A stretch of 64,000 nucleotides of DNA from Onchocerca lupi (GCA_028564675.1 JAOVVO010000049.1:124001-188000), one strand, 5' to 3'. Shown: positions 25,980 through 39,910, counted from the stretch's first letter. Translations and numbers: made by a program. The notes: generated by a model not told the origin, from the letters alone.

Positions 25980-28900
25980 TTAAAAAGAAGTGGTAACATG
26001 ATAACGCGTTCGTTGTGGTTGAGGAGGGCACGGTATGTTCAGTGTTGAAAGGATGGTGATGTACGGTAAGGTGATGATATCACATGCCGATTTACTATCT
26101 CCATTGAATCGTCCGCAAAATAACATCTCATCAGGTGAATGTGATTTCAGACGTGACCTCAGAGTGCTTTGTGTCATGCTCCGTATTCGTTCATGCCGCT
26201 GACGGCATGGTAGGACGAGAAGTTGACGAAATGCGCGTCGATACTTTTGACTGTAAACAATATAAATGAGGGGATTTAATGATGATGACAGCAGTGACAA
26301 CCACTGGAAAATTGGACGCAGCACCTGGGACGCAAATTGGAATGTTGATGTACTGTAGTCCTTCGCAAGAAAAAAGTAGAAGTATATTCCTGTAACATAT
26401 AAAATATTTGTAAATTCATATAATAAACTTAAATTCGAGTTATACAAAGACATTATGCTTGAACAAGAGTCAGTTCTTGACGATACATCGGAATTATTTC
26501 AAACGTTTCGTAGTCTTTTGTAATAGAGGAACATTAAATTTATTATCAAAATGATAAATTATCATTTACAATTATACAAAAATGATCAAACCATGCAAAG
26601 GTAGCCAGCACAGTGCAAAAACAATAATAACTGTAAACATCATTTGGGCAACTCGTAATTTGATACGCTCATCACGAATCTAAAAATTGAAATTTTATTA
26701 GGATTTCCTAAAATTTCACAATGAATTTTTTGCTGAAGAATCCCGTAAATTGATAAATGCCAAGGTATTACCTTGGCATTCACAGCCAAACTACGATGAC
26801 TGGATACAGTGATGAAAATACGCGTATAAAGCGTTAATATCAGCATGAATGGGATTGTAAATGCAAGTAGTAGGTTCACAATAATAAAATTCATTGTTTC
26901 GTCTTGTGTTGCGATGCATAGGCGTGCTACCAAGGTACCATTCGGTGGATCCAGAGTAAATAATATCTAAAGTGAATATTGTTTCTAAGCATTATTCTAG
27001 GACTGGATTTACTTGCCAACATTTTTAACCAAAGATGATGAAGCTAATTTTTTTTTTTTTTATTAAATCGAAATTATTTCAAAATCTTTGTATCCGGAAA
27101 CCTCGTCGTAGATAGCCAAGGTTGGTGCAGCAAGTATCCCACTAAGCATCCATATTCCTGCAATCACGTAAAGTGTCCATCGGGAATCCCACACAGCATA
27201 TTTCATTGTATGACAAATTGCCAAGTAACGATCTGCTGTAACGGCCACCAAAGTAAAGATTGAAGCGCAGGAAGTTGTCGAATTAATCCAAGTTGACACT
27301 TTACAGCCTATCGCTCCAAGTTGCCATTCTGAAAACCATAGGTTCATAGAAAGTTTATGTAATAAAAATACTTAAATCATTTTAAATAATTTGGAGGAAA
27401 TTATATTGCATGCACCTTTGTCAATAACTCTCTCAATGCACTTTTCATAACGTTTAAACCAGACAGATTAGATTAATCCCCAACAAATGACACAAATGCA
27501 TTGTGTTTGAGGAATTTTCAAAAGGTGGATAGGTATGCATCTGCCTGAAGAACTTGCAAACCAACCGATACTTTTTTCTTGCCATATTCAAAATTGTCTA
27601 AAATTCTCAGGGCAACTAATTTTTGATACACGAAGGCGTATTTATAAAAACACAGAAGCCTTCTTTTTCATTTTTTCAGCTGCCCGAATTTAATTAACTA
27701 CATATGTTCTTTCTAATTCATTCAGTTAACTTCATTTTACCATTCTGTTGACACTTTGAAAATGCGTTTTAAAAATTTTTCGGATCTTAAAAAAACACTG
27801 CTCTTTACTTCTTACTTAGTGACCTAATTAATTTCCTTTCAACATTTGGTAACATTTTATTGGAGAGCTTTTAATTTAAAATAAAAAAAGAAAAAAAAGA
27901 TTTTCCGACAAATATAAATATAATCTTATATTGTGCAAATAATGTAAATTTGAGCTGAAATATTGACTGAAGTAATCATTGTCCCGAATTTTCGAGAGAT
28001 ATTTCTATAATTCCTTCAATTACTCCTTCTGAAGTTTTGCTATGATTCAGAAAAAGAAAATCGAGAAATACAAATTGCTTGTCATTATCGTGTTTCTTAT
28101 TTTAAAATCAGTTCTTTCTTCTTTGAAATGTCAATTTCTAAATATGTAAATATTATTTATGCATAAATTTTTGAAATATTGCTGGGGTGTCAGAACAAAC
28201 AAAAAAAAAAATTTTTAAATGAGACTTTGCTAAAATTTCCGACGACAACTTGGAAAATTTTAAGCTACACTGAAAATCATTCTGCTCAGTATTTACCAGT
28301 TACGACCAAGAAAATTGAAAAATATATAGAAAGTTTGTGAATGAAAAATTCCTTTCAGATTAAATTCCGAACTTGATCAAGAGAGTGTGAAACAACTTGC
28401 ATTCATAAAACGAGTTGCAAATACACAGAAATCGAAAAATGAAAACAATAACCATAATTTTGCAATTTTCCAGATTTTTCTAAGAGTTATTTTACTATAA
28501 TGCAAAGTTTAAGATTTCTAATTCCCCGAGATAATACTGAAAGGTTTTACCAATGAAATGTTGATTTACTAGAAGCTTTAGTCACGTTCTTGTCAATTTT
28601 TCATTGCATAAAATAATGAATTTAGTACAACATTCGCCCTAATTTCACCATTTATCTTCTTTGAAGATAATGTATGAAAAGAATGTAGCTGTTCAGACAA
28701 TATTAATTCGATTTAATTAATACTTACAAATAGGAAATTAAGTAAGCTAATTCATTACGAAGCTTTTTTATCATAAGCATGCGGTTTCAAATTAATGAAT
28801 AATGATACTGCAATTTAGAAAAGATCCATAATAACCAGAGGGCTAAAGAATTCACAGACTTATTTTTGAACATTAAGAACGACGTTTTAAGTTTCCTTTC

Positions 28901-31783
28901 CTCTTTGATATTAACTTTTGGCCTAAAAATTAATCGATTTATCTATTTTTATTCTTGTATATTTTGGCCTTACATCACTGATAGCAATAATAATATCACT
29001 AGAAGTTTTCATAAAATTTTCACATAGCTATACTAAATGATAATTAGTCGGAAACAATTTAATTTTTATTATCAATGTTAATATTAGTGACGGTTATTTT
29101 GATAAATTTAATAAGTAAAAGTAACAAGCTAGTTTTGTAGTTTCAAATTTAAATGCAAAATCGGACATAAAAAAGTTGACTTTTCTGAAAAATGTTTTAT
29201 AAATATATACAGAATATTGAATTGGATTTATAATTTGCTGGAATTCATCGTGACATCGCCCGTTCTTAGTACGTAATTCTGAATTAACTATTAGTAGAGT
29301 AACAATTATCATTCTAATAATGTGAAGTCTGTCGGGACCTGATATGTCATCCAAAGTTTTCCAATTTCTGAAAAAAATTCTGAAAAAATATAGAAAATTT
29401 TTGAACTGCATCTCGACCAATTTTTATTAAAGTTCAATTTGGGAATAACTTTTAACTTTTTGCGTAACCGGCTATTTCTTCGCAGAAAACAAGTTAGAAT
29501 AGTGCGCAATGAAAAATTGAAATTAAATCTTGAAACTTTTGAGGCTTTCACCTTCTATAGATTCATTTCATTTTCGAGCAGAATTTCAGTTTAATTAAAA
29601 TGATTGTTATTTGCATTCCAGTAAGATATGGCATGGAAGAAAGTGAAAAAAAGTTTTCAATACAGAATGGCAAAAGCATAATTCTTTCAAAAAGTATAAC
29701 CAGAGTTTAGGAACTCAGAAAATTAATTACATCGGGGAGTTTGGGCCTAAATTTATAAATACAAAAAAAAAAAAAAAGAGGAGCTAGAAGCCAATATAGA
29801 ACGGATAGATCATAAAATTTAATGTGGAAACTCATTGTGCAGTGAATTATTGAAATAGGCGCAGGTAATTTACAGGTATCTGATATCTGAAGATTCTAGA
29901 AACAGGATGATTTCAGCAGTTATTGGATGTATGTATCATGCGGCATTTGCTATCATAGCTAATGCCCATAATGATGATAATGAATAGTGAGAGTCTCAGA
30001 ATATATCAGTACCGCAGTACATTTCATACTAACTGTCCATTTTTTGAATCATTACGAAGTTTTTTTGGAATGGTCATAAACTCTTGGGCATGTTTTTTTT
30101 TTCTCTCCTGTCTCTAAGGACTTCTATTCACATGATAACTCCAGTTTTTTGTCATTCCTCCTAGAAAGGCTGGAAATTTTTTGTAAGTCAGTGAATAAGT
30201 TGTCATGCGGACATACATTTGGTATATAAGATTTTACAAGAGAGAAAATGCAAAAGCAGTGAATCGCATCAAATTGAAATGGAGAGATGGAGACCATTTG
30301 GGATTTTTCCTATCGGATCTTTTTGCCTATTCTCACGAAACTTGCTACCAGTTGTTGGATTCTAAATAAATGCATTTACTTCTAAATAAATGCATTTACG
30401 GATTCTAAATGAATGCATTTGCATTTGTCAGGGAAATTGCCCAGATTTGAAGATTATTGAACGGAAATAGGCTATTTATATTCGAACAGTATTACCTCCT
30501 TTAGTTTACATTGAGGTTTTGATCAATTATAAGAGAGTGATCAATATCATTGGCCAATATAAGTAGTACTTTCATTTTTTGAAAGAAAATAGTACTTCAT
30601 TTAGCTATTGCAACTTATTTTATTTGAATACCGTCTGTATTAATCTCGATAAACATTATAGGTTGAACGCATTCAACTTCATGCCTATTATAATCAATTG
30701 TGGGTCCCAATTACAAACTGAAATGCTTGTTTTTTCAGAACTAGAACCAAAATTACATCATGGAAGACAAACTTTTTGCGAACTCTTTATTTTCATACAT
30801 CATTGAATTCTATGGATTCATAATGTATTTGAAAAAAAGATTGGTTCTTTAAGGAATTGAGTTATGAAATACTTGTGTATGATCACTGCTTGGATTTAGA
30901 TTTGGAGTTGAAAGAAGATTCGCAAAGTTTAATAAATTATGATTGAAAAAGCTGAGAAAAAAATCCTTGATAAACTCATGAAAAGCTTTAATTTTACATA
31001 TATATTAACTTTTTGGTTTTGTTTTAAGATTGAAAATTTTCGGAATTTGAGATCGATCTTAATGAAGCAGCGGCTTGTACTTTCGTAAAAGAATCATGAA
31101 GGAAAATCTTGCCTTTAGTAAAAATATATGAATTGATCAACAATATCTTATTTATACTACGTATTTTCAAATGATCGATGAAATCCAGCAATCAAGTAAT
31201 ACTGTGGGTAGTAGTGCTGTAGTTTGCAAGTTTCGTCTTTTCATATGAAATAATAGATGACTGAAATTTATTAGCTATATCAAACATCCCCTCCTAATCT
31301 TGAACTTTTTAAAACTTTCCAGTTAATTACTCAATTTTCGTGCTTTTGATAAATTATTGGGAAGAAAGTTCTAATCGTATATTTTTCATTTTTGTTCATT
31401 TTATTACAGTGAATGTTGAATTTATCTGGTATGAATTTTAAATTTTCAAAAATTTATTGGGATAGCTGAGGGAAAGATTGATTTGATTCAAAAAAGGAAA
31501 ATGATAAGTTGAATACCAATAGATAAAGAAAAAATTTATAATAATAACCTGTTAGAAGATTATTTAGCAAAGTTGTAGGAAGACAAAATAATATAATTAA
31601 TAGATCAGCAGTAGCCAAAGATGATATCAAATAATCCGTGGATGAGCGCAGTTGTGGATGTAAGATGACAGATAACACAGCGAATGTATTGCCCAAAAGG
31701 CCCAGCAAAAATGCGGCCGAATAAAACGCGGAATAAGTAATGAGTAATAATGTGGGATGACGAGTTTTTTCCAATTCTTCCAT
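25980..31783 (-). CDS. Class A (rhodopsin-like) GPCR, probable neuropeptide receptor
   Basis: Five exons join in phase: 31783-31549, 27328-27102, 26966-26772, 26679-26592 and 26389-25980 (384 residues). Seven hydrophobic helices are present. TM1 has GNTFAVLSVI and TM2 has SLATADLLIILFCLP. Cys87 before TM3 and Cys171 in the second extracellular loop can form the standard disulfide. The DRY motif is DRYLAIC (111-113), TM6 has ALCWLPLHG, and TM7 ends NPLIYIVY (Asn287). The C-terminus of about 90 residues is basic, then Pro/Ser-rich. These features place it among invertebrate peptide receptors; the ligand cannot be told from sequence. The chosen ATG leaves only about 15 residues before TM1. Acceptor-like TTCTGCAG and ATTGCAG lie upstream, so a longer N-terminus or a trans-spliced leader is possible. 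Intron 1 is unusually long (4.2 kb). Confidence 0.88.
27329..31548 (-). other. 4.2-kb first intron of the GPCR
   Basis: AT-rich, with no convincing exon or mobile element. It holds a 20-bp tandem repeat (TTCTAAATAAATGCATTTAC, two perfect units plus one degenerate, 30360-30420) and several A/T runs. Confidence 0.6.
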
Positions 31784-31888
31784 GTTATCCGGATGATGGA
31801 CTGATTGTTTAATTATCGCCGAGAACTGATTTGATGCTGCAATATCGCTTCCGTTACTGCAGAAGCGATCGAAGGGCAGCAACAGTTT
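31784..31888 (-). promoter_or_regulatory. 105-bp gap between two same-strand genes, possible operon junction
   Basis: The gap separates the TAA of the upstream gene (31891-31889) from the GPCR ATG (31783-31781). It contains two acceptor-like sites, CGCTTCTGCAG and CGATATTGCAG, and no AATAAA. Nematode operons commonly have gaps of about this size with an SL2 trans-splice acceptor; that this is one is inference. Confidence 0.3.
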
Positions 31889-33624
31889 TTAGCCATGCAA
31901 TCCTTTCGAAGCTTTACTTCGTTTCAACTTATTCGGACTGATGCTTAATGCCTGCTGTCGCTGTCGCATATTCACAGCTCCACCCCGTCCGTTATGTAGC
32001 TGCATCATACCGGAAGTGAGAAAAGAATCCATTACTGATATGTTTAGAAGCCGGAAGCATTATTTACAAAACAAAATCATTTGTTAAGTTTGCGTTATTA
32101 CTCAGAACATCAAATCCCTGACGATTGCGATCGGCCAGGAATACTTAATACTTCCAAGAATATTTCCAAGTAATATAGGGTGTATTGGCGGAACAATCCA
32201 GACAATTCCCGTGTCATCACCAGTGAATACCAATTCTAGGAAAATTGATTTGAATCTGATTTAATGATTTTAAGAATATGACGCAGTTGCATATTGCAGT
32301 TCGAATAAGACCACTTCTTGGCTTACCATATAATTTAACAAAGATTTCAGAGCTTTCAAAATAGCAGGAGTTCGAATTTCTGTTCCCAGTGTTTGCCTCT
32401 GCAACACTTCACCTCTGCTTCACATCGTTTTTAAGGTAAACATAGTTGATTCTGCAGTACAAACAAAGCCCGTAAAAATTTGTCCCTCACAAAATATGAA
32501 GTGTGTTAGTGATAACTAAGTTAAAATTCAGTAATTAACATTGCAGAAAGTGAGTCTCAATTTTTTACATATTTCACAAACTGATCTTTGGAATGAGCCG
32601 AAAAGTTGCTAGAATTAAGGCCAAACTAAGTTATCATTATGAAAAGATTTATTCAAATGACCAATTTTTGAGATCAGTTTTTTTATTTTTTAATTTATTA
32701 TATTTTATATTTTTTTTATTTTTTGAAGATTGAGGTCAGTCTTCGACGATACTACACTAAGTCTTCAATTCACATATTAACTGAAGAGAATGCAGTATAG
32801 ATTGACCGTTGATTACTTTTCAGTAGATATCTCAAAATGTACTTCGCAAAGAAATGAACGGAATTATGGAGTAAATGAATGACAACAAATGACTCAATTA
32901 ATTAATTATGCGTCTTGGTACTCACTGCGGAAGAGTCACTGTTTTGTAAAATGAAACATAAATGCTGCAAGAATTAAAGGTTAGTTAGCAAAGAATAAAT
33001 AGAAGTACTGCATTGAACAGAAAATTAATGTAAACTACTGGCTTGCTTAAAGCCAATGTATGCTTAAACAAAAACTTGAAGAAATGATCTGTCTAAATCG
33101 ATAACAGAAATGTTGATGAAAGTTGTTTTCTGACTTCATCTCTTTAATATTATTCTGCTGAAGATTTTGAGATGACTTGAGAAGCGATAGTTTTTCGCTG
33201 ATGATGATGGATGGAATAGTTTTGTCTTAAGGGTCCCACTTTACGATCATTTAGATAATCAATTTTTTGTTAAGAGAAGGACTAAGAGATGTAGTACCAA
33301 CCAGTTCCAATAGGAAATGAAATCCATTAAAGCACATCTCACGTCTTTTTAACAATAAATAAAGTCACGCATTGCGGGATGATGCAGTTTGTTGAAGACA
33401 GGATTGAAACCAATATCTACTATTGAAGATAGCTTATAATTATGTTCTGAGTGCTTTTGCTTCTCGACGGTATCAAAAGAAATCACATTTAAAGATGATA
33501 TTGATAATCCTGCTTCCAAGAAAATGGCTGAAGGATAACTTTTCAAAATCGCAAGTATGAAGAGAAAGATGTATCGGCTTGAAATTAAATCTCTTGGGAT
33601 TTCAACTTGTAAAGGCACTCTTTT
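31889..33624 (-). CDS. Candidate gene upstream of the GPCR, 3' exons best supported, function unknown
   Basis: The last three exons join in phase: 32398-32327, 32235-32152 and 32034-31889 (TAA). The middle one reads LVFTGDDTGIVWIVPP, which resembles a WD40 blade strand with its Gly-Asp and Trp positions. The final exon encodes 47 residues with a basic tail (MRQRQQALSISPNKLKRSKA) and is clearly coding-like. Further upstream, 33624-33349 is open and coding-like (VEIPRDLISSRYIFLFILAI), and 32963-32925 is exon-like between TTGCAG and GTGAGT, but I could not join these to the 3' exons in phase. A WD-repeat protein is a possibility, not a conclusion. The GPCR starts only 105 bp after the stop, on the same strand. 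Confidence 0.4.
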
Positions 33625-36600
33625 TAATGCTGTTAATCAAATTTCAGTCGGAATTTGAAGTTTGGATGAAATTATAAGGTAGTTAAGCGGCTATTCAATT
33701 AATATCACATGTTTTAAATGCAGGTTAGAATATTAGTTTTTCAACATTCTTTATAACCGATATCACAGTATGCAAGTGAAAGTTCACAATCGGAGCGGAT
33801 GAAATGTGAAAAAGAAGTGGTATTATTGGAGTTCAGTAAAAATTAGCTCAAGAGATCTTAGGAAGTGATTGGCTTCATAAGAATCATTTGAACTGAAATC
33901 CAGCCAGCTAAGCGATTATCCGCTCTCTATAAAAAGGGATAAATAATGTTAGAAACCTTGCAATATGTAATAATTGGAATAATCTGATATCTGTGTACCA
34001 TTTGCTCTTTTAGAACAAATATTATAATGCTGGATTTTGTAATGCAGAGAGGTGAAAGTTTTATCGATGGAGCAATTATTATTTGCGAGTGTTTTGGACC
34101 TCAGAGCTCAGAAAACTTTTCTCCTCTTATCCCAAATAGCCCATTTTTACTTCAAAAATTCATTGAATAATTGAAAATATTTCGCTTCAAATGTGCATAA
34201 GCTCAGATCAATCAAATTTTGCTAACGGATACAATTCACCAAACGAAGCGACAAAGGAGCCATCTCCAATTTTGTTCAAAAGTCTCCACTCTGAAATTGT
34301 AAACAACTGTAGTGCCTGTCAATTGTGATATTTTTGCGATGTCTGGATAGAATCACTCATAATTGTTGTGACAAAAGTGAAGTGCGTCTTGTCCGAAAAA
34401 TTTTTAACTCTCATCTTTTTTACTTCTATGATTCCTTTGAATTAATCATTATTTAATTTGTTTTGTCTCATATAAAAGTTCAGAACGATACCCTCCTACC
34501 TCACTATCTACTTGTCTTCCGATTTTTTGCTCTGAAAGAGCTACTTTTTTTGAGTTTTTACTTTACTTGCCCTCTGGCACAAGAATGACTCAAAAAAACA
34601 CCACACATATACACATGCACATACACACACATATTACACATACATGCATACACAGACACACGCATACACATATTTATACACTTGAATCCCTCAGTACTGC
34701 AAGATACATGCAAAATAGTTGGAATTGGAGAGACGAGACGGATGCATGTCATTTTAAGACGAGATGTCATGTCATCTTAAGAGATACAGCTGAAGCAGTA
34801 CAGCTGGAATGCAGAAACTGGTGACAATAATACGACTGTGAGGTGAGCAGTGCAAATTGCATATTAATACATTTCCTTGAAATATTAGTAGTTACTTCTA
34901 TTTCGTAGACACACAGCGTCAGTTTTGATTGATAAATTTGAATGATAGCAAGAGGCTTATGAACAGAGAGAAAAGTCAATGTTAGCTAATCGCCGTCAAA
35001 TCTATTCAGTAAGTTCTCATAAAGATGAATTATCATGAAAATTCCGAGCAGCAAAGTCATGTTTAAAATCAGTATGCTTTAACGAATGAAATAAACAAAA
35101 CAGAGCATGGGATAAATATTAAAAAGCGAAGGAGAATTTCTATGAAAATTCTAAACGTCAGAAGGCATAAAATCATCCGCTTTAGATCACTGAACATATT
35201 AATAAGAGGAGATATTCGAAATTGAAATAATCAAACGAGAGTTCTTTCTTTATGAGAAATATTCAGTGATTATGGCCAATGAAAACAACTATTTCCAATT
35301 TTCGAAACAAATGATACTATAAAGTAGTCTATGTGATTGTTAGAATTTCAGTGTGAAACATTCTAGAGCAATTTTTGCTTAAATCATGTTAATTAATTAT
35401 TTAAATTATTTTGAATACGATATGATCAGAACTATGATAGTAACGATTCGAAGTGTTCGTGTATTTTACACATATATCAAATTGTAACCTTATACACCCT
35501 CTGAAACTTGTTAAAATATTTGTTAATACCATATACTGATCAAGCATTATGTGATTAATAGCAATTAGTCATATATCGGAAAAAAAATTCAGTAACTTTT
35601 TTTTTGTTGTCGGTATATGGTACACATCATTTCTCTACAGAAAATATAGAATGAATTTTTTTCTTCAAACAAATTAAACATTTTTTTTTTTTGTGAATCA
35701 TTTTGAAAAGAGCTGAAAATCATTCCGAGTATTATTAAAATGCAGATCTCAAATTCTTGTGAATTGAACGAGAGGCCAATAAGCAAGAAGTGAAGAAAAT
35801 ATGCGGAAAGAAATTACTTCTACTAACATGCCTTGATTTTGCAGACCAGAATTGCTAACAACATCAAGCTCTCTATTCTGAGTCCACAAGTGAAATAGAT
35901 TTCAAAAGTCACTGCCAGTTACTACAAGAGAACAGTGACTTGTTTGCAACAACTCCTAAAATTGGTTGAAATCACTAGCTTCAAATAGATATATCCAAAA
36001 ACTATTTCATGTTAATGATGCGAAGTTTATCCCTATGCTTGAGCAAAATCCTCTCTAACTTTTCAAATTTATGATCGTCTGGCTTGATTTCAATTAAGCC
36101 CAAGTGAATGTCAAAGGAATAATCATCGTACAAAGTCAAGGTTATTCAGGACTAAGCCATTATTCAAAGCAGTACCTATATCGTCAGTGTTATAGCGTGA
36201 CTACATGCTGAACACAAAGACTGATTATTTGAAAATGCTGTAAAATCACTCCATGAAACGATTTCGTTCAATTAACTCATTAATTAAGCTATGGGTAGCT
36301 TGAGTTACCGAGCTTTGACAGGCTAATACGCTAGATTCAGCTTTACCAAACCATATTTGTCAATATTGTCCATATGCCCCTGGTTCAGTTGTCTGGATTT
36401 GACTTTTTGAGGATATTAATCCATTCTTATAGCAAATATTTGGTGTTAGACGATGTAACAAACTTTCCTCTACGATTGTGCTCAAGCTCGTAGAATACGG
36501 TGGTTATTTGAATTCTCAAACAAGAAGGCGAGCGGATATCCAAATAGACACAGATACAAGCCTACAAGTTTTCGTCACATTCTAGTTTGACATTAATTAA

Positions 36601-38109
36601 AAATATGTATCAACTGCAGCAAAGCCTTGGGCTTTCTGTGTCTCATTCATCCTGTTAATGGATTCGCTTTGTGTGAATAAGCGGAGAAAAAGGAGACAAG
36701 ATATGCATGCTGTCATTAAAAATTTTTGGTGAATAGTGAAAGTTCACTAGAAAATTCCCTGCAAAATTCAACATTTAGAAATTCAAAGGTTAATAGAAGT
36801 TTTTGAACTTTCTCCAACTATATAGTCAGTAAGACACTTCAAGTTTCGTAGCTCTCTTTTTTTTTTTTTTGGATCAAATGAGTTTCGATTTTGCATTTCT
36901 CTGGTAAGATGAAATCAGTCAAAAATTTGACGGGGACTGAAGGAGAAGATTAGTGTAATCAATCAAAGATTCTATTTTTTTTTTCGTGATCACTACTGTA
37001 GAATCTAAATAGATTTGCAATATAAGCTTCTTATGGAATAGCCATGGTCAGGCCACCTATAGGCAGAAAGTTTTAGTAAAAGTACTCGAATTTTGATAAT
37101 TAATCAAATAAATGTATCATAGCTTAAAGGATTTCCAAATCTAATATTCAAGCTTTTTACTGGTTATTTTTTTCAGTTTTTTGTTACATAATTCGTTTTA
37201 TGAATCAGATGGAAGAAACCGCTAGATGCCAAGAAATTCATGACTACACTATTTGCTTTAGTTTCAAGCAAAATCTTTTAAGACTCAAACGTAAGTTCAT
37301 ATTGGGAAGTAATAGCTAAATAATGGAAAATCACCTTTAATTTAAACTGTCACCTTTAGTTAAAAGAAACAGCTGGTCTTAATTGTGACCTGGTTTGTTG
37401 CTTAAATTGAAGTTCAAACGAATCTGAATTTGTCCTTTCAAATGTTACAATAAGGAGAAATGGTTTGTTTAGAACTTCAAGTTCAAATACAAGGCTAAAA
37501 TCTATTTGAATTATTCTAGAAATGAAATACCCTTTTTTAACAATAAATTGGTAAACAATTTTATTCGAAATTTACTGATTAGAATCGATGGAGCACTATT
37601 GAATGGAACAATTTCCTTTACTATGCATATCGCAAACCGTTTTAGTTGTTTCCCAATTATTTATTGAAATGGAATAGCCTTGTCGTAAAATTTTTTTTTT
37701 ACTTCTTTTGAAGTTAGTGTTAGCGTGTTAGTGAAAAGACAAGAACTTACGAATTTGAATTGAATTGGTAATGCGTGGACAATTAAAATTTACGTTTATC
37801 GTTGATACAGCAAATAATTGTTGACAGAGTATTATATGGAATAGAATTCAAGTAGTAGGAGTTTAAGGAATAAAGGTTATAATAATTGTGGAATTATCAA
37901 ATCGAAGGATTGAGTTAAAAATTATGACGGTTTACAGAAATAACCGCTCAGGACAAATCGTTTTATCAAAAAGGGATGAATATAGTTCAATTCAATAACG
38001 GTTTTAAACATTAGCAAGTGGGAGTGGATTCAAGTATAACAGGTGGTCTTTAGGTGAGAAATTATGAAGCAAAAATAAACAAAATGTGACTTTAATAAAG
38101 TTAAAGGTT

Positions 38110-38300
38110 GATATTAAAGAGAATTACGGTATGATAAGATACTGGATGTGAACATAGATGAAAGAAAGACGCGGAGGTACATATAGATAGATAAGGTTAG
38201 CTGCTGATATTATAGGGAATTACGGTATGATTAAATAATAGATGTAAACATTGATAAGCAAAAAGCAAAGAGGTGAATATAGCTAAAATTAAAAGTAAAT
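38110..38300. repeat. Diverged direct duplication, about 90-bp unit
   Basis: GAATTACGGTATGATAAGAT at about 38121 and GAATTACGGTATGATTAAAT at about 38216 start two related segments with matching downstream landmarks (GAGGTACATATAG and GAGGTGAATATAG). Confidence 0.7.
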
Positions 38301-39250
38301 ATGGGAAATGTATCTGTAGGATTGTGAAATTGGTTTGATGATTTATAATTATTACAGAGCAAGGTATTATTTTTAAAAAAGTAATTTCGGGTTCCGACAA
38401 GCCTATTCACTAGGCCGATAACTTACCTAGGAGGAAAAATACGATTAATGCGAATATTTCAAACAGAAGAAAATATTCCCTGGAAATGGTTTCTTCAGAA
38501 TAAATTTTTCGAAGATTCTGTGAAATTACAGAGCTGACTTATAAAATTGAAACAACTGAGTACCAGTAACAAGGCCTAGAACTATTGGTTACAAGAAACG
38601 AATTCCTGAGGGTCACAAAAATCTAGAAATCTGCATTTTTTTTTATTGGGCATATGCTTAGAATTTTCTACTTGACGAAATAAATAATCAGAAGTATTTA
38701 TGATCCATAGAAGTTTGAAACACGCTTTACTACATTATTTCAGAATTGTCTATTTTCTAACATGACATATAGTGCACGAACTGAAAAAAAGAACGACAAA
38801 TTTTTGTTTACATGCGAAGAGATGAAATAAATGTGGATCTTGAGTAAAAGCAATTACTCTGAAGAAAAATATTTGTCAGTTTTTCGAGCAATGAACCTAT
38901 GTTATCGGCGATTGACCAAACCTTATCAGTAGTGGATCATGTGCCCAAGTTCTTAACGTTTTTATTTGAATTTGATCGGTTTCTTCAGCCTTTTTTAGAA
39001 GCAAAATATATTTTGTTTCGAATAAAATTAGGATGTGAAATTTTCCGGTCACTAACATAATACAAATGTATTTGTAATGGCCTAAGCTAATAAGTTCTTA
39101 AATGTTCATAAAAAGCGAACTACCAAAAATAAAACTCAATGAAGTAATGTCAGTGGGTCTATCATCTACTTAAGTTTAATCTTCAGTCTAAACCTTGTTC
39201 TTTCGTTTTTAACAAAATAAAAAAATACGTCTATACCATAGTTAATCAAG

Positions 39251-39324
39251 AATCGCTAAATGGTCACCATTTAAGTAAAGAGCATATAATCGCTAAATGG
39301 TCACCATTTAAGTAAAGAGCATAT
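39251..39324. repeat. Two perfect 37-bp tandem units with an internal palindrome
   Basis: Each unit contains TAAATGGTCACCATTTA, an inverted repeat with 7-bp arms around TCA. The units are identical and abut exactly. Confidence 0.9.
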
Positions 39325-39424
39325 ACAATGCATATACAATGCCACCGCCAATCGTTTTGTTAGCATCAAATCTCTTTGTTCTTTTACAAAACTCTGAATA
39401 TCAACACAATTATCTCATTCACAG

Positions 39425-39910
39425 CCCTTTGTAGAAATGGTGGGCATACAGAATATTGGTGTCAAATGGATGAAATGCAAAAGAGTTTTATGATAAAAAA
39501 GAAGATATTTAAATTATTTATGATATCACAATGCAGCTCATCAATTTGAAAATTAGTTAATTCGGAAAAGTTTCAATTTAAAGAAAGGAAACAAAAACCA
39601 CAACAAAGAAATGAATAAGAAATATGCGGACATTGAGTACTTAACTTTACAGCAAGCTAAACAAATATGTAAATCAAATAAACGTGTGGAATTTAAAACT
39701 TTGAAAGAAGACTTGAAAAATTATCTGCCGGTAAATCAGATCAATGGTATTACAATGCAGCTCATCAATTTATATTTTTCTGCACCAAAGAAGAAAACAA
39801 AAGCAAGAAATATTTGCAAAAACATTCGATCATCAGTTGGGGAATATTCGCAGTCCATGTTAGCTTTTTCTTTTGATTCATTTAAGAAACTGACTATTCA
39901 TAAATATTAA
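39425..39910 (+). other. Zinc-knuckle-like piece and a 99-codon ATG open frame
   Basis: After a TTCACAG acceptor, 39425-39550 encodes CRNGGHTEYWC (C-X4-H-X4-C, lacking the first cysteine of a CCHC knuckle) and then runs to a stop. 39611-39910 is a separate ATG open frame of 99 residues, basic and Lys-rich (YFSAPKKKTKARNICKNIRS). The two regions share the 20-mer ACAATGCAGCTCATCAATTT (about 39529 and 39753), which suggests a local duplication. CCHC knuckles occur in retroelement Gag proteins and in cellular RNA-binding proteins; neither can be chosen here. Confidence 0.25.

Larger units (their letters stand above)
33625..39424. other. 5.8 kb without a supported gene
   Basis: AT-rich intergenic DNA. 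It holds a CA-rich tract (about 34597-34690), a degenerate direct duplication (38110-38300) and the palindrome-containing tandem repeat at 39251-39324. I see no exon chain. Confidence 0.55.

Noticed and set aside
31784..31882. Longer GPCR start (MLPFDRFCSNG...)
   Set aside because: The first codon is TTG and an in-frame TAA lies just upstream, so this is not a normal start; the ATG at 31783 or a spliced N-terminus is more likely.
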